This document shows positions 17,483-25,923 of a stretch of DNA of 64,000 nt, piece after piece. How positions within the stretch are numbered: the first letter of the stretch is position 1; every line of letters starts with the position of its first letter. Below the pieces are notes generated by a model. It did no database searches. It was not told the origin of the DNA and was given only the letters and a program-made list of their open reading frames with translations. This stretch comes from Scopulibacillus_A cellulosilyticus (GTDB lineage: Bacteria > Bacillota > Bacilli > Bacillales > Sporolactobacillaceae), in NCBI RefSeq assembly GCF_042665295.1, contig NZ_JBHTCO010000042.1, forward strand, positions 73,801 to 137,800. Reading direction: 5' to 3'. The position numbers and the translations under genes are program-made.

Positions 17483-18292
17483 ATGGATATTCAACGTCTC
17501 AGTCTTAACCAAATCACATGCGAAAACAACAGTTTAATAGAAGTCGTAGAAAATTGTCAAAATGAAGGCATTGATTGGATTGCCCCTTGGCGTCATAAAA
17601 TAGCTAATGCCGGCCTAAAAGAAAGTGCTCGTATCATTCGTGAGGCAAATCTTAAAGTCTCAAGCCTTTGCCGCGGCGGCATGTTCCCAGCTGCTTCAAA
17701 AGCTGAGCGGCTCAAACGGATTGACGAAAATCGAAGGGCTATTGATGAAGCAGCGGAACTTGGTACAGATGTCCTTGTCCTTGTATGCGGCGCCGCTCCT
17801 GACCGCGATATCGATGGTGCAAGAGCTATGGTGGAAGAAGGTATAGAAGCGCTTATTCCATATGCAGAGCAGGCCGGTGTTAAATTAGGGATTGAGCCGC
17901 TTCATCCTTCATTTGCCGCTGACCGTTCTGTGATCGTATCATTAGGGCAAGCAAATGATATAGCAGAGCGCATTTCATCTCCTCAGGTAGGCGTTGTTAT
18001 CGATGTCTACCATGTATGGTGGGATCCTAAGCTTTATGAGGAAATAGAACGCTCTTCAGGACATATATTAGGTTTCCATGTCAATGACTGGTGTAAAGAT
18101 GCAGGAAATCCGCTAACCTCAAGAGGAATGATGGGCGATGGTGTGATAGAATTGAAACGTATTCGCCATGCTGTAGAAGACGCGGGCTACAATGGTCCAA
18201 TCGAAGTTGAAATTCTTAACGATAAGATTTGGGAAATGCCTTGTGATAAGACCCTTAAACTTACAAAAGAACGCTTTCTGGAACTTGTCTAG
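17483..18292 (+). CDS. Sugar phosphate isomerase/epimerase-like TIM barrel protein
   Basis: A 269-residue cytoplasmic protein of the AP-endonuclease-2/xylose isomerase-like TIM barrel family (as in IolE, IolI and Hyi). Metal-binding acids and histidines are placed as in that family: GIEPLHPSFA near residue 135, VVIDVYHVWWDPKLY near 172, GFHVNDW near 198 and EVEILND near 235. It is the last gene of the dehydrogenase-DUF993-isomerase operon. Family members act as epimerases, isomerases or dehydratases on keto sugars, so it would fit a step on a keto-sugar intermediate. The exact substrate is unknown. Confidence 0.85.
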   Translation: MDIQRLSLNQITCENNSLIEVVENCQNEGIDWIAPWRHKIANAGLKESARIIREANLKVSSLCRGGMFPAASKAERLKRIDENRRAIDEAAELGTDVLVLVCGAAPDRDIDGARAMVEEGIEALIPYAEQAGVKLGIEPLHPSFAADRSVIVSLGQANDIAERISSPQVGVVIDVYHVWWDPKLYEEIERSSGHILGFHVNDWCKDAGNPLTSRGMMGDGVIELKRIRHAVEDAGYNGPIEVEILNDKIWEMPCDKTLKLTKERFLELV

Positions 18293-18343
18293 ATACATCG
18301 TTAATACGTTTAAAATTTTTAACCCGGTCTAATAAAAATAGCT

Positions 18344-18374
18344 GAAGTCTATGATTGTATTGATCATAGACTTC
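18344..18374. promoter_or_regulatory. 12-bp perfect hairpin between two catabolic genes
   Basis: The stem GAAGTCTATGAT/ATCATAGACTTC encloses a seven-base loop in the 103-base gap between the isomerase gene and the next dehydrogenase gene. A T-run is missing, so it is not a clean terminator. It may be an mRNA processing or stabilising element, or an operator. Confidence 0.5.
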
Positions 18375-18395
18375 TTCATGTAAGGAGTAAAAGTC

Positions 18396-19607
18396 ATGGT
18401 AAAATCTGTTTCAGTTGTCTTAGTTGGCATCGGGGGCTATGGAAATTTATACGTTAACCGTATCATGAACAATAGCCTTCCAAACAATGTGTCCATAGCA
18501 GGTGTCGTAGATCCGCATCCGGAAAATTGCGAGCATTATGATTGGATTAAGGAAAACAATATTCCTGTTTATACATCAATTGAAGACTTTTATAAAAAGC
18601 ATTCAGCTGACTTAGCTATTATCTCTACACCTATTAACTTTCATGCGTCGCAAACGTGTTATGCTTTAAATCACGGCAGCAGCGTACTTTGTGAGAAGCC
18701 GATGAGTGCAAGTGCCAAGGATGCTGAAATGATCATCAATACACGCAACCGAACCAAAAAATTTGTTGCTATTGGATTCAACTGGTCGTTTACTTCTTCT
18801 GTTCAACAACTTAAACAGGATATTATTGACGGAGTTTTCGGAAAGCCTAAACGCTTAAAAACAATGGTTCTTTGGCCACGAAATGAAGATTATTATCATC
18901 GTGCATCTTGGGCAGGAAAAAAACGCAACCAAAATGGCGAATTAATTTTGGACAGCGTGGCGAATAATGCAACAGCTCACTTTTTGCATCATATGTTTTA
19001 TCTTTTAGGTTCTAAAACCGATGAAAGTGCCCGCTTAACCCATTTAACAGCTGAACTTTACCGCGCCAACCAAATTGAAAATTTCGATACTTGCGCCGTT
19101 AAAGCACAGACAGAAGATAATATCGATATTTTATTTTACGCCGCTCATCCTGTTAAAGACGAAATCGGCCCTAAGTTTACCTTGGAGTTTGAAAAAGCAA
19201 CCATCACCTATTCAATGGAAGACAAAACCGATGTTATTGCCCGCTTTCATGATGGCACAGAAAAAAGATACACCGATCCGGAAAAAAATCATTTGCAAAA
19301 ATTCGAGACATGTATTGAAGCTATTTTAAAGGGAAATCAAGACATCCTTTGCGGACCGGAAGCTTCTTTCCCGCACACTTTATCTATCAATGCTATGCAG
19401 GAGTCGGTCACTGATATTCCTAATTTTCCAAAAGAATTAATTAAACGGGATAAAGCAACAAATTTAATTTGGGTAGATGGCCTAGAGGAAACCTTAATTA
19501 ACTGTTATGATCATTGGATGTTACCGAATGAGATAGGAATTAACTGGAGTGTAAAAGGAAAGACCATCGATTTAACATATCATAAATCTGTTTTTAAAAA
19601 TTTGTAA
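18396..19607 (+). CDS. Gfo/Idh/MocA-family oxidoreductase
   Basis: A 403-residue cytoplasmic dehydrogenase-like protein. The canonical nucleotide loop GIGGYG lies near residues 12-17, CEKP near 93-96, and the sugar-site helix around ILDSVANNATAHFLHHMFYLLG near 190-210. The C-terminal part is longer than usual. It follows the dehydrogenase-DUF993-isomerase operon after a hairpin-bearing gap and may belong to the same pathway or to a separate unit. The substrate cannot be assigned. The start follows TAAGGAG. Confidence 0.82.
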   Translation: MVKSVSVVLVGIGGYGNLYVNRIMNNSLPNNVSIAGVVDPHPENCEHYDWIKENNIPVYTSIEDFYKKHSADLAIISTPINFHASQTCYALNHGSSVLCEKPMSASAKDAEMIINTRNRTKKFVAIGFNWSFTSSVQQLKQDIIDGVFGKPKRLKTMVLWPRNEDYYHRASWAGKKRNQNGELILDSVANNATAHFLHHMFYLLGSKTDESARLTHLTAELYRANQIENFDTCAVKAQTEDNIDILFYAAHPVKDEIGPKFTLEFEKATITYSMEDKTDVIARFHDGTEKRYTDPEKNHLQKFETCIEAILKGNQDILCGPEASFPHTLSINAMQESVTDIPNFPKELIKRDKATNLIWVDGLEETLINCYDHWMLPNEIGINWSVKGKTIDLTYHKSVFKNL

Positions 19608-19617
19608 CTAACTGCCA

Positions 19618-19646
19618 AAAAGCACGCTGTCATGGGACAGCGTGCT
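19618..19646 (-). terminator. Terminator of the tRNA cluster (also ends the oxidoreductase gene)
   Basis: The perfect stem AGCACGCTGTC/GACAGCGTGCT is followed on the minus strand by a T-run. It lies 15 bases beyond the 3' end of tRNA-Phe. On the plus strand it follows the oxidoreductase stop but has a weaker tail. Confidence 0.8.
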
Positions 19647-19660
19647 GAATTTGCAATAAA

Positions 19661-19736
<76 letters not shown>

Positions 19737-19755
19737 ACAAACGTTTACTTATGTA

Positions 19756-19831
19756 TGGCGGTCCCGACCGGATTTGAACCGGCGATCTCCTGCGTGACAG
19801 GCAGGCATGTTAACCACTACACCACGGGACC
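19756..19831 (-). tRNA. tRNA-Asp (GTC)
   Basis: A 76-base cloverleaf on the minus strand. It starts GGTCCCG, ends with an encoded GCCA, has the anticodon loop CTGTCAC (anticodon GTC), and the T loop GGTTCAAATCC. It lies between tRNA-fMet and tRNA-Phe. Confidence 0.95.
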
Positions 19832-20013
19832 TTCCTAGATGTTAGACAAACTCTCATAAGAAGTAATATATGTATAAGATGTTGGACGTTAGAAAAAAGA
19901 CTATTCTTCTCTGAAAAGCTTTATCTCTACTTCTAATTTCTAGATTGGTTGCACTAAAACACTCAGATATAAAACGAACATGAAATTTATTCGACGTAGT
20001 TCGTTAGATAAAT

Positions 20014-20092
<79 letters not shown>

Positions 20093-20252
20093 ATGATAAT
20101 CAATGAAGAACGCAGTCGTTAAACTGTCTCTTCCTCTTCTAGTTAAAATGCAGTTTTAGTTATACCGCCGAGGTAAGTTATTACTTAACGCGACAACATA
20201 ATTAATTATATCACCTTAAAAAATAAATGCAAGGGGTTTTTTAAAAAAATTT

Positions 20253-20285
20253 TAAAGGCACCAGTTGCAACCTGTACTGGCGCCT
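20253..20285 (-). terminator. purA terminator
   Basis: On the minus strand, AGGCGCCAGT pairs with ACTGGTGCCT and is followed by TTTAAAATTTTTTT. It starts 15 bases after the purA stop. The rest of the gap to tRNA-fMet holds nothing else that I recognise. Confidence 0.8.
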
Positions 20286-20299
20286 CTAAACAGCTTTAT

Positions 20300-21586
20300 T
20301 TATGCAAACACACCACGGACAAGGCGTGTTTGTTCACGATCCGGACCGACAGAGAAAATGGATAAAGGAATACCAGTCAGCTGAGATACGCGTTCAACAT
20401 AGTGCCTTGCGTTTTCAGGAAGGTCTGATAATGTTTTTGCGTTCGTAATGTCTTCTTTCCAGCCTGGCATTTCTTCATAAACTGGTTCACATTTGCTAAG
20501 GATGTTTAGGCTTGCCGGGAATTCTTCGATCGTTTTACCGTTATATTTGTATGCCACACAAATCTTTACCGTATCAAGACCTGAGAGAACATCTAAGCAG
20601 TTTAAAGATAGGTCTGTCATACCGCTGACACGGCGGGCATGACGGACAACGACGCTGTCAAACCAGCCGACGCGGCGAGGACGGCCTGTTGTTGTTCCGT
20701 ATTCATTGCCAACGTCACGGATGCGATCGCCGATTTCATTATTTAACTCAGTAGGGAACGGGCCGTCACCGACTCTTGTTGTATAAGCTTTAGTAACACC
20801 GACAACATGCTTGATTTTAGAAGGGCCTACGCCGGAACCAATTGTGACGCCGCCTGCAACAGGATTTGATGAAGTAACAAATGGATACGTACCTTGGTCT
20901 ATATCAAGCATAACACCTTGTGCACCTTCAAATAAAACTCTTTTGCCTTGATCAAGCGCATCATTTAAAACAACGGATGTATCGCATACATAAGATTTAA
21001 TTTCTTCACCGTAACCTAAATATTCATCAAGAATATCTTCCAAACGGAGACCGTCTGTTTCATAAACTTTTTCTAAAAGCCTGTTCTTTTCTTCTAAGTT
21101 TTTCTCAAGCTTTTCTTTAAATGTTTCCGGCTCTAAAAGGTCAGCCATCCGGATGCCGACACGTGCTGCTTTATCCATATAAGCCGGGCCGATACCTTTT
21201 CTTGTTGTGCCAATTTTATTTGAACCTTTGCTTTCTTCTGCGGCAATATCAAGTTTAATGTGATAAGGCAAGATTAAGTGAGCACGGTTGCTGATGCGAA
21301 GGTTGTCTGTTGAAATACCGTTATCGTGCAGATATTTAATTTCTTCAACTAATGCTTTTGGATCAACAACAACGCCATTGCCAATGACACAAATCTTATC
21401 ATCATAAAAAATTCCTGATGGAATCAGATGCAGTTTGTACTTCTTGCCATTAAAAACAATTGTATGACCAGCGTTGTTGCCGCCTTGATAGCGAGAAACA
21501 ACTTCAGCATTTCCAGAAAGATAGTCAGTGATTTTACCTTTCCCTTCGTCGCCCCATTGAGCTCCTACGACTACTACAGAAGACAT
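20300..21586 (-). CDS. purA: Adenylosuccinate synthetase PurA
   Basis: A 428-residue cytoplasmic enzyme joining IMP and aspartate with GTP to give adenylosuccinate, the committed step to AMP. It starts with the family hallmark SSVVVVGAQWGDEGKGKITD (GDEGKGK P-loop with catalytic Asp), then GGNNAGHT and STRKGIGPAY-like residues. The start at 21586 follows GGGGGCGTTAC. The frame stays open 70 codons upstream, but that part is a repeat element and not protein-like. In this genome a family A repeat separates purA from its presumed promoter and PurR sites. Confidence 0.97.
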   Translation of the reverse strand: MSSVVVVGAQWGDEGKGKITDYLSGNAEVVSRYQGGNNAGHTIVFNGKKYKLHLIPSGIFYDDKICVIGNGVVVDPKALVEEIKYLHDNGISTDNLRISNRAHLILPYHIKLDIAAEESKGSNKIGTTRKGIGPAYMDKAARVGIRMADLLEPETFKEKLEKNLEEKNRLLEKVYETDGLRLEDILDEYLGYGEEIKSYVCDTSVVLNDALDQGKRVLFEGAQGVMLDIDQGTYPFVTSSNPVAGGVTIGSGVGPSKIKHVVGVTKAYTTRVGDGPFPTELNNEIGDRIRDVGNEYGTTTGRPRRVGWFDSVVVRHARRVSGMTDLSLNCLDVLSGLDTVKICVAYKYNGKTIEEFPASLNILSKCEPVYEEMPGWKEDITNAKTLSDLPENARHYVERVSQLTGIPLSIFSVGPDREQTRLVRGVFA

Positions 21587-21617
21587 TGTAACGCCCCCAA
21601 ATTTATCAAAATGTAGA

Positions 21618-21797
21618 GGATATCCAAAGAGTCCGGGAAACATGGCTGTCGAATTTCTTCGTTGCGCCGCTCCGGTTCTCACGGCTTCCGCGCCTCGAAC
21701 TTCCGACGCACAGGACGTGCTAGTACTGGCGTTGTCACATGGACGTGACGTTTTTAGCCAGTGTCGGCCCTGTTTGTCCTCCCTTTGGACACACACT
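21618..21797 (-). repeat. Family A repeat inserted in the purA leader
   Basis: A roughly 180-base GC-rich stretch in an AT-rich gap. Read on the minus strand it starts near GTGTGTCCAAAGGGAGGAC, passes a block AATTCGACAGCC, and ends GTTTCCCGGAC then TTTGGATATCC. The copy at 30161-30312 has the same blocks in the same order (TGTTCAAAAAGGAGGAC, AATTCGACAGC, TTTCCCGGAC, TTTTTGAACATCC). No protein frame is supported. It puts a structured segment in the purA 5' untranslated region. Confidence 0.7.
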
Positions 21798-21863
21798 GTA
21801 AGTAAATATCATTCTCTAAACAACACATTAAGTTTATCAAGTTTAAGCATTAAAAGTCAATGA

Positions 21864-21908
21864 AAAAACGAACATTAAATTATATTACTAACTTTATTGT
21901 TCGATATT
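21864..21908 (-). promoter_or_regulatory. Candidate PurBox pair upstream of purA
   Basis: AAAAACGAACATT (21864-21876) and, on the other strand, AATATCGAACAAT (21896-21908) each match the PurR consensus AWWWCCGAACWWT at 12 of 13 positions and are arranged as an inverted pair. This is the usual place for PurR control of purA. The spacing is a few bases larger than I remember for B. subtilis pairs. No PurR gene is in the window. Confidence 0.5.
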
Positions 21909-22041
21909 TTGTTGTTTTTAATAATTGTTATGTATGTATAACATTATTTATCTTAACAGCAAAAACCATACATAAAAAGTATTTTTGTTTTGATTTAAAT
22001 TATTGGTGCTATGAATTTAGGTCGTCTAACATTTTCATTTT

Positions 22042-22073
22042 CTAAAAAGAAATCCTCCGCAAATTGCGGAGGA
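22042..22073 (-). terminator. dnaB terminator
   Basis: On the minus strand, TCCTCCGCAA pairs with TTGCGGAGGA and is followed by TTTCTTTTTAG. It lies just after the dnaB stop. Confidence 0.85.
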
Positions 22074-22076
22074 AAA

Positions 22077-23444
22077 TTATGCGCCAGGCGGCATATCGCT
22101 TTCATTGTGTTTCCGGTCAAGATTAACAAACTTGTTATATTCCTTGATAAAAGCCAGTTCAACTGTGCCGACCGGACCGTTACGCTGCTTAGCAATAATG
22201 ATTTCTATGATATTCTGTTTCTCTGATTCTTTGTCATAATAGTCATCACGATACAGGAAGGCAACGATATCCGCATCTTGTTCAATACTTCCCGATTCAC
22301 GGATGTCAGACATCATCGGACGCTTGTCCTGCCTTGCTTCAACACCACGGGACAGCTGAGAGAGGGCAATGACAGGGACATTTAATTCCCGGGCAATAGC
22401 CTTCAATGTCCGTGAGATTTCCGAGACTTCCTGTTGGCGGCTCTCAGAACGGCTGGAGCCGCTGCCTTGGATGAGCTGCAGGTAGTCTATTAAAATCATG
22501 CCCAGCCCTTTTTCCTGTTGCAGACGGCGGCATTTCGCCCGTATATCATTGACCCTGATACCCGGTGTATCATCAATGTAAATACCGGCATTGGACAGGC
22601 TGCCCATTGCCATCGTCAGTTTCTGCCAATCCTCTTCTTCCAAGCGCCCTGTTCTGAGTCTTTGCGCATCAATGTTGCCTTCTGCACAAAGCATACGCAT
22701 CACGAGCTGCTGGGCGCCCATTTCAAGACTGAAAATCGCTACATTATCATCTGTTTTCGTTGCAACATTTTGAGCTATATTTAAGGCAAATGCTGTTTTA
22801 CCAACTGATGGCCGTGCCGCCACTATTATTAAGTCATTTTTTTGGAATCCGGCAGTCATTTGGTCTAATTCGATAAATCCTGTAGGGATGCCCGTTATAT
22901 CCTCTTTACGGTTTTGCAGCATCTCTATATTATCATAGGCTTCTATCAATACATCTTTAATAGATTGAAAGGCGCTCGCTCTTTTCCGTTGAGCAACCTC
23001 CAGAATTGTCTTTTCAGCATCATCCAGTATGCTGTCAACTTCATCTTCCCGAGTATAGCCGTCTGAAACAATGCTTGTTGCCGTACGTATTAACCGCCTT
23101 AGCAATGACTTTTCTTCGACTATTTCACTGTAATATTCAATGTTCGCGGCTGTCGGTGCTGAATCCGCAAGCTCGCTTAAATAAGAAACACCCCCGACTT
23201 CATCAAGTCTTTTCTGATTACGAAGTTCAGAGGTTACCGTAATAACATCAACAGGCTCTCCACGTTCGGCTAATTCCAGCATCACGGCATAGATGCTTTG
23301 ATGTGCTGCCCGGTAAAAATCTTCAGGTATGAGCACTTCCGAAGCCGTGACAATAGCCGGGGGCTCAAGGAATATCGCCCCCAAAACAGCCTGTTCAGCT
23401 TCAATGCTATGCGGAGGTGTTCTGTCCGCAAATAAGTCACTCAT
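22077..23444 (-). CDS. dnaB: Replicative DNA helicase DnaB (DnaC of B. subtilis)
   Basis: A 455-residue hexameric 5'-3' helicase of the replication fork. The N-terminal primase-binding domain covers about residues 1-150 (PPHSIEAEQAVLGAIF) and the RecA-like motor about 180-445, with Walker A ARPSVGKTAFALN near 209 and Walker B MILIDYLQLI near 315. It lies 33 bases behind rplI in the conserved yybS-gdpP-rplI-dnaB order. The start follows AGAGGAG. Confidence 0.97.
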   Translation of the reverse strand: MSDLFADRTPPHSIEAEQAVLGAIFLEPPAIVTASEVLIPEDFYRAAHQSIYAVMLELAERGEPVDVITVTSELRNQKRLDEVGGVSYLSELADSAPTAANIEYYSEIVEEKSLLRRLIRTATSIVSDGYTREDEVDSILDDAEKTILEVAQRKRASAFQSIKDVLIEAYDNIEMLQNRKEDITGIPTGFIELDQMTAGFQKNDLIIVAARPSVGKTAFALNIAQNVATKTDDNVAIFSLEMGAQQLVMRMLCAEGNIDAQRLRTGRLEEEDWQKLTMAMGSLSNAGIYIDDTPGIRVNDIRAKCRRLQQEKGLGMILIDYLQLIQGSGSSRSESRQQEVSEISRTLKAIARELNVPVIALSQLSRGVEARQDKRPMMSDIRESGSIEQDADIVAFLYRDDYYDKESEKQNIIEIIIAKQRNGPVGTVELAFIKEYNKFVNLDRKHNESDMPPGA

Positions 23445-23477
23445 ATATATAAATCTCCTCTTGTAGAAGTTACCTTT

Positions 23478-23921
23478 TTATTGTTCAGTGACATGAACCT
23501 TCAAAGTCGCTGTAACATTATGGTGAAGCTTAACAGGTACATCAGTGTACCCGAGTGTTCTAATCGGTTCATTTAACTCTATTTTCCTTTTATCAACTTT
23601 AATGTTTTTGCTTTTCAGAGCTTGTGCAATTTGTTTGCTGGTAATAGAACCGAATAGACGGCCGCCTTCTCCGGACTTTGCCTTTAATTCAATATTTAAG
23701 TTCTCAATGTGATTTTTGAGTTCTTCTGCTTGCTTTTGTTCTTCTTCCGCGCGCTTTTCTTCGCCCTTCTTCTTAATTTCCAGCTGCTTCATGTTGCCTT
23801 TATTAGCCTCTACTGCTAATTTCTTTGGGAAAAGAAAATTGCGTGCATAACCTTCAGAAACATCCTTTACCTCTCCAGCTTTTCCTTTGCCTTTGACATT
23901 TTCTAAAAAAATCACCTTCAT
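23478..23921 (-). CDS. rplI: 50S ribosomal protein L9
   Basis: 147 residues. The N-terminal RNA-binding domain opens MKVIFLENVKGKGKAGEVKDVSEGYARNFL, followed by the long connecting helix rich in Lys/Glu (about 42-75) and the C-terminal domain with GRLFGSIT. The length is normal. Its ATG overlaps the gdpP stop by four bases, so the two are translationally coupled. Confidence 0.97.
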   Translation of the reverse strand: MKVIFLENVKGKGKAGEVKDVSEGYARNFLFPKKLAVEANKGNMKQLEIKKKGEEKRAEEEQKQAEELKNHIENLNIELKAKSGEGGRLFGSITSKQIAQALKSKNIKVDKRKIELNEPIRTLGYTDVPVKLHHNVTATLKVHVTEQ

Positions 23922-25894
23922 GATTCTTCTTCTCCCCCTTCAATATACTCATTAATAGTAGATTGCAGTTTTTCCTTAGCCTCTTCAAGACTTATATCTT
24001 CAAACTGGGTTGCGGCATTTGTTAAATGGCCGCCGCCTCCCAGACTTTCCATAATCAATTGTACATTGATTTCTCCAAGAGAACGGGCACTTATGCTTAC
24101 TTTTCCGTCCAGCCGAAGTGCAATAACGAATGACGCCCGTATGCCATCCATTGACAGTAATATATCGGCCGCTTGGGCAATGAGTACTTGATCATATTTT
24201 TCATCTTGTTCTCCCATGCCAATCGCAATGCTGTCATTATAAATTTCGCTGTTCTTAATCAGCTTTGCACGCCGTTTATACTGCTTAAGGTCCTCACGCA
24301 ATAATTTTTGAACCAGGACAGTATCAGCGCCATGACTGCGCAAATAAGAGGCAGCATCAAAAGTTCTTGAACCCGTTCTGAATGTAAAACTCTTTGTATC
24401 TACGGTAATGCCTGCAAGCATAGATGTTGCTTCGATGAGATCAAGACTTAATGTCTTAGGCTGATATTCAAGCAGTTCTGTAATTAATTCTGAAGCTGAT
24501 GAAGCATAAGGCTCCATGTATACAAGGATCGGATCACTGATAAATTCTTCGCCCCTGCGGTGATGATCAATAACAACGATACGTTCCGACTTTGACAAAA
24601 GTTTAGGCTCCATAACCATTGACGGCTTACTTGTATCGACAACAACAACAAGCGTCCGTGCTGTGATGCGATCTATAGCTTCTTCCGGTGAAATAAATTT
24701 ATTCCATAATTCATCTTTATTCCGTATTTCTTCAATAAGCCTGATGACGCCAGTTCCATAATTCTCAGGATCAAGAACGATGCTTGCTTTCCTGTCATTA
24801 GCCTTGGCAATCTTCATGATCCCGATGCACGAGCCAATCGAATCCATATCGGGCTGTTTATGTCCCATAATGATCACTTGATCACTTTCAGATACGAGCT
24901 CTGATAACGCGTGGGAAATAACCCTTGCTCTTACCCGGGTTCTCTTTTCAACAGGATTGGACTTACCGCCGAAAAACTTCACTCTGCCATGCGGTTCTTT
25001 AATCGCAACCTGGTCCCCTCCTCGCCCTAAAGCAAGATCCAATGCCGATTGAGCAAGCTGACCTAACTCGGTTAACGAATGCATGTTAGAACCGATACCT
25101 ATGCTTAACGTTAATGGCACATGGCTTTGTGTTGTTAATTCACGTACATTATCCAAAATACTAAACCTTGATTTCTCAAGTTCCTTTAATATTTGTTGGT
25201 TTAAAACAGCAAAAAATTTGTCCGAAGAAAAGCGTTTTAAATAAATACCGTAATCGGCTCCCCAATCTTTAATCATAGCCGTTATATCGTTATTAATGTT
25301 ACTTTTGACCTGATCTTCCATTCCCTGCGTCACTTCATCATAATTATCAAGATATATAATAGCAAAGACTGACTGTTCATTGTTATAACGTGCTTCAATG
25401 TCTGTCAGTTCTGTGACATCGGAAAAATAAAGAAGCCGTTCTTCACGTCTAAACGTCACACAATAACGCCGCTTCTGAATCTTGATAACCTCTTCCTCGG
25501 AATCCCCTTTTATAATAGGGATGAGGGCTTCAGAAACCAAATTTAAAGAATTACCCAGAAAGGATTCTCCGCCGGTTAGAGAGACCATATAAGGATTCAT
25601 CCATTCAATGTTATGATCATTATCATACAGAATAATTCCGATCGGCATTTGCAGCAATGCCTCATCGCCGACTTTCTTTAAACGATGAGACAACGTGCTA
25701 ATATAAGCTTCTAAATCTTTCTTATACGCAGCATCGTTGCGAAGGACCCAATAAAAGATAACAGCTAATAAAATAATCCCTACTAAGCCAATAATCCAAT
25801 TAAAAATGGCTGTAAAGGCGATATATATGATACATAATACTCCAAGGACTATTAGCTGATCTTTACGCCAACGATGTTTAAGTTGTTTCGGCAT
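23918..25894 (-). CDS. gdpP: Cyclic-di-AMP phosphodiesterase GdpP
   Basis: A 658-residue membrane-anchored enzyme that hydrolyses c-di-AMP, linked to potassium balance, wall stress and beta-lactam response. It has two N-terminal membrane helices (about 14-50), a PAS domain (about 70-150), a degenerate GGDEF domain (about 170-300) and a DHH/DHHA1 phosphodiesterase module (about 335-655). Metal-site motifs MGHKQPDMDSIGS, VVVDTS and IDHHRRG are all present. It lies between yybS and rplI as in Bacillus. The start follows TAGGAG. Confidence 0.95.
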   Translation of the reverse strand: MPKQLKHRWRKDQLIVLGVLCIIYIAFTAIFNWIIGLVGIILLAVIFYWVLRNDAAYKKDLEAYISTLSHRLKKVGDEALLQMPIGIILYDNDHNIEWMNPYMVSLTGGESFLGNSLNLVSEALIPIIKGDSEEEVIKIQKRRYCVTFRREERLLYFSDVTELTDIEARYNNEQSVFAIIYLDNYDEVTQGMEDQVKSNINNDITAMIKDWGADYGIYLKRFSSDKFFAVLNQQILKELEKSRFSILDNVRELTTQSHVPLTLSIGIGSNMHSLTELGQLAQSALDLALGRGGDQVAIKEPHGRVKFFGGKSNPVEKRTRVRARVISHALSELVSESDQVIIMGHKQPDMDSIGSCIGIMKIAKANDRKASIVLDPENYGTGVIRLIEEIRNKDELWNKFISPEEAIDRITARTLVVVVDTSKPSMVMEPKLLSKSERIVVIDHHRRGEEFISDPILVYMEPYASSASELITELLEYQPKTLSLDLIEATSMLAGITVDTKSFTFRTGSRTFDAASYLRSHGADTVLVQKLLREDLKQYKRRAKLIKNSEIYNDSIAIGMGEQDEKYDQVLIAQAADILLSMDGIRASFVIALRLDGKVSISARSLGEINVQLIMESLGGGGHLTNAATQFEDISLEEAKEKLQSTINEYIEGGEEES

Positions 25895-25923
25895 ACTGTC
25901 AGCTCCTACTGTTTAATGAGCAT

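Noticed and set aside
21587..21796. 70-codon in-frame extension upstream of purA
   Set aside because: The extension is the translated family A repeat. The PurA hallmark and ribosome binding site fix the start at 21586.
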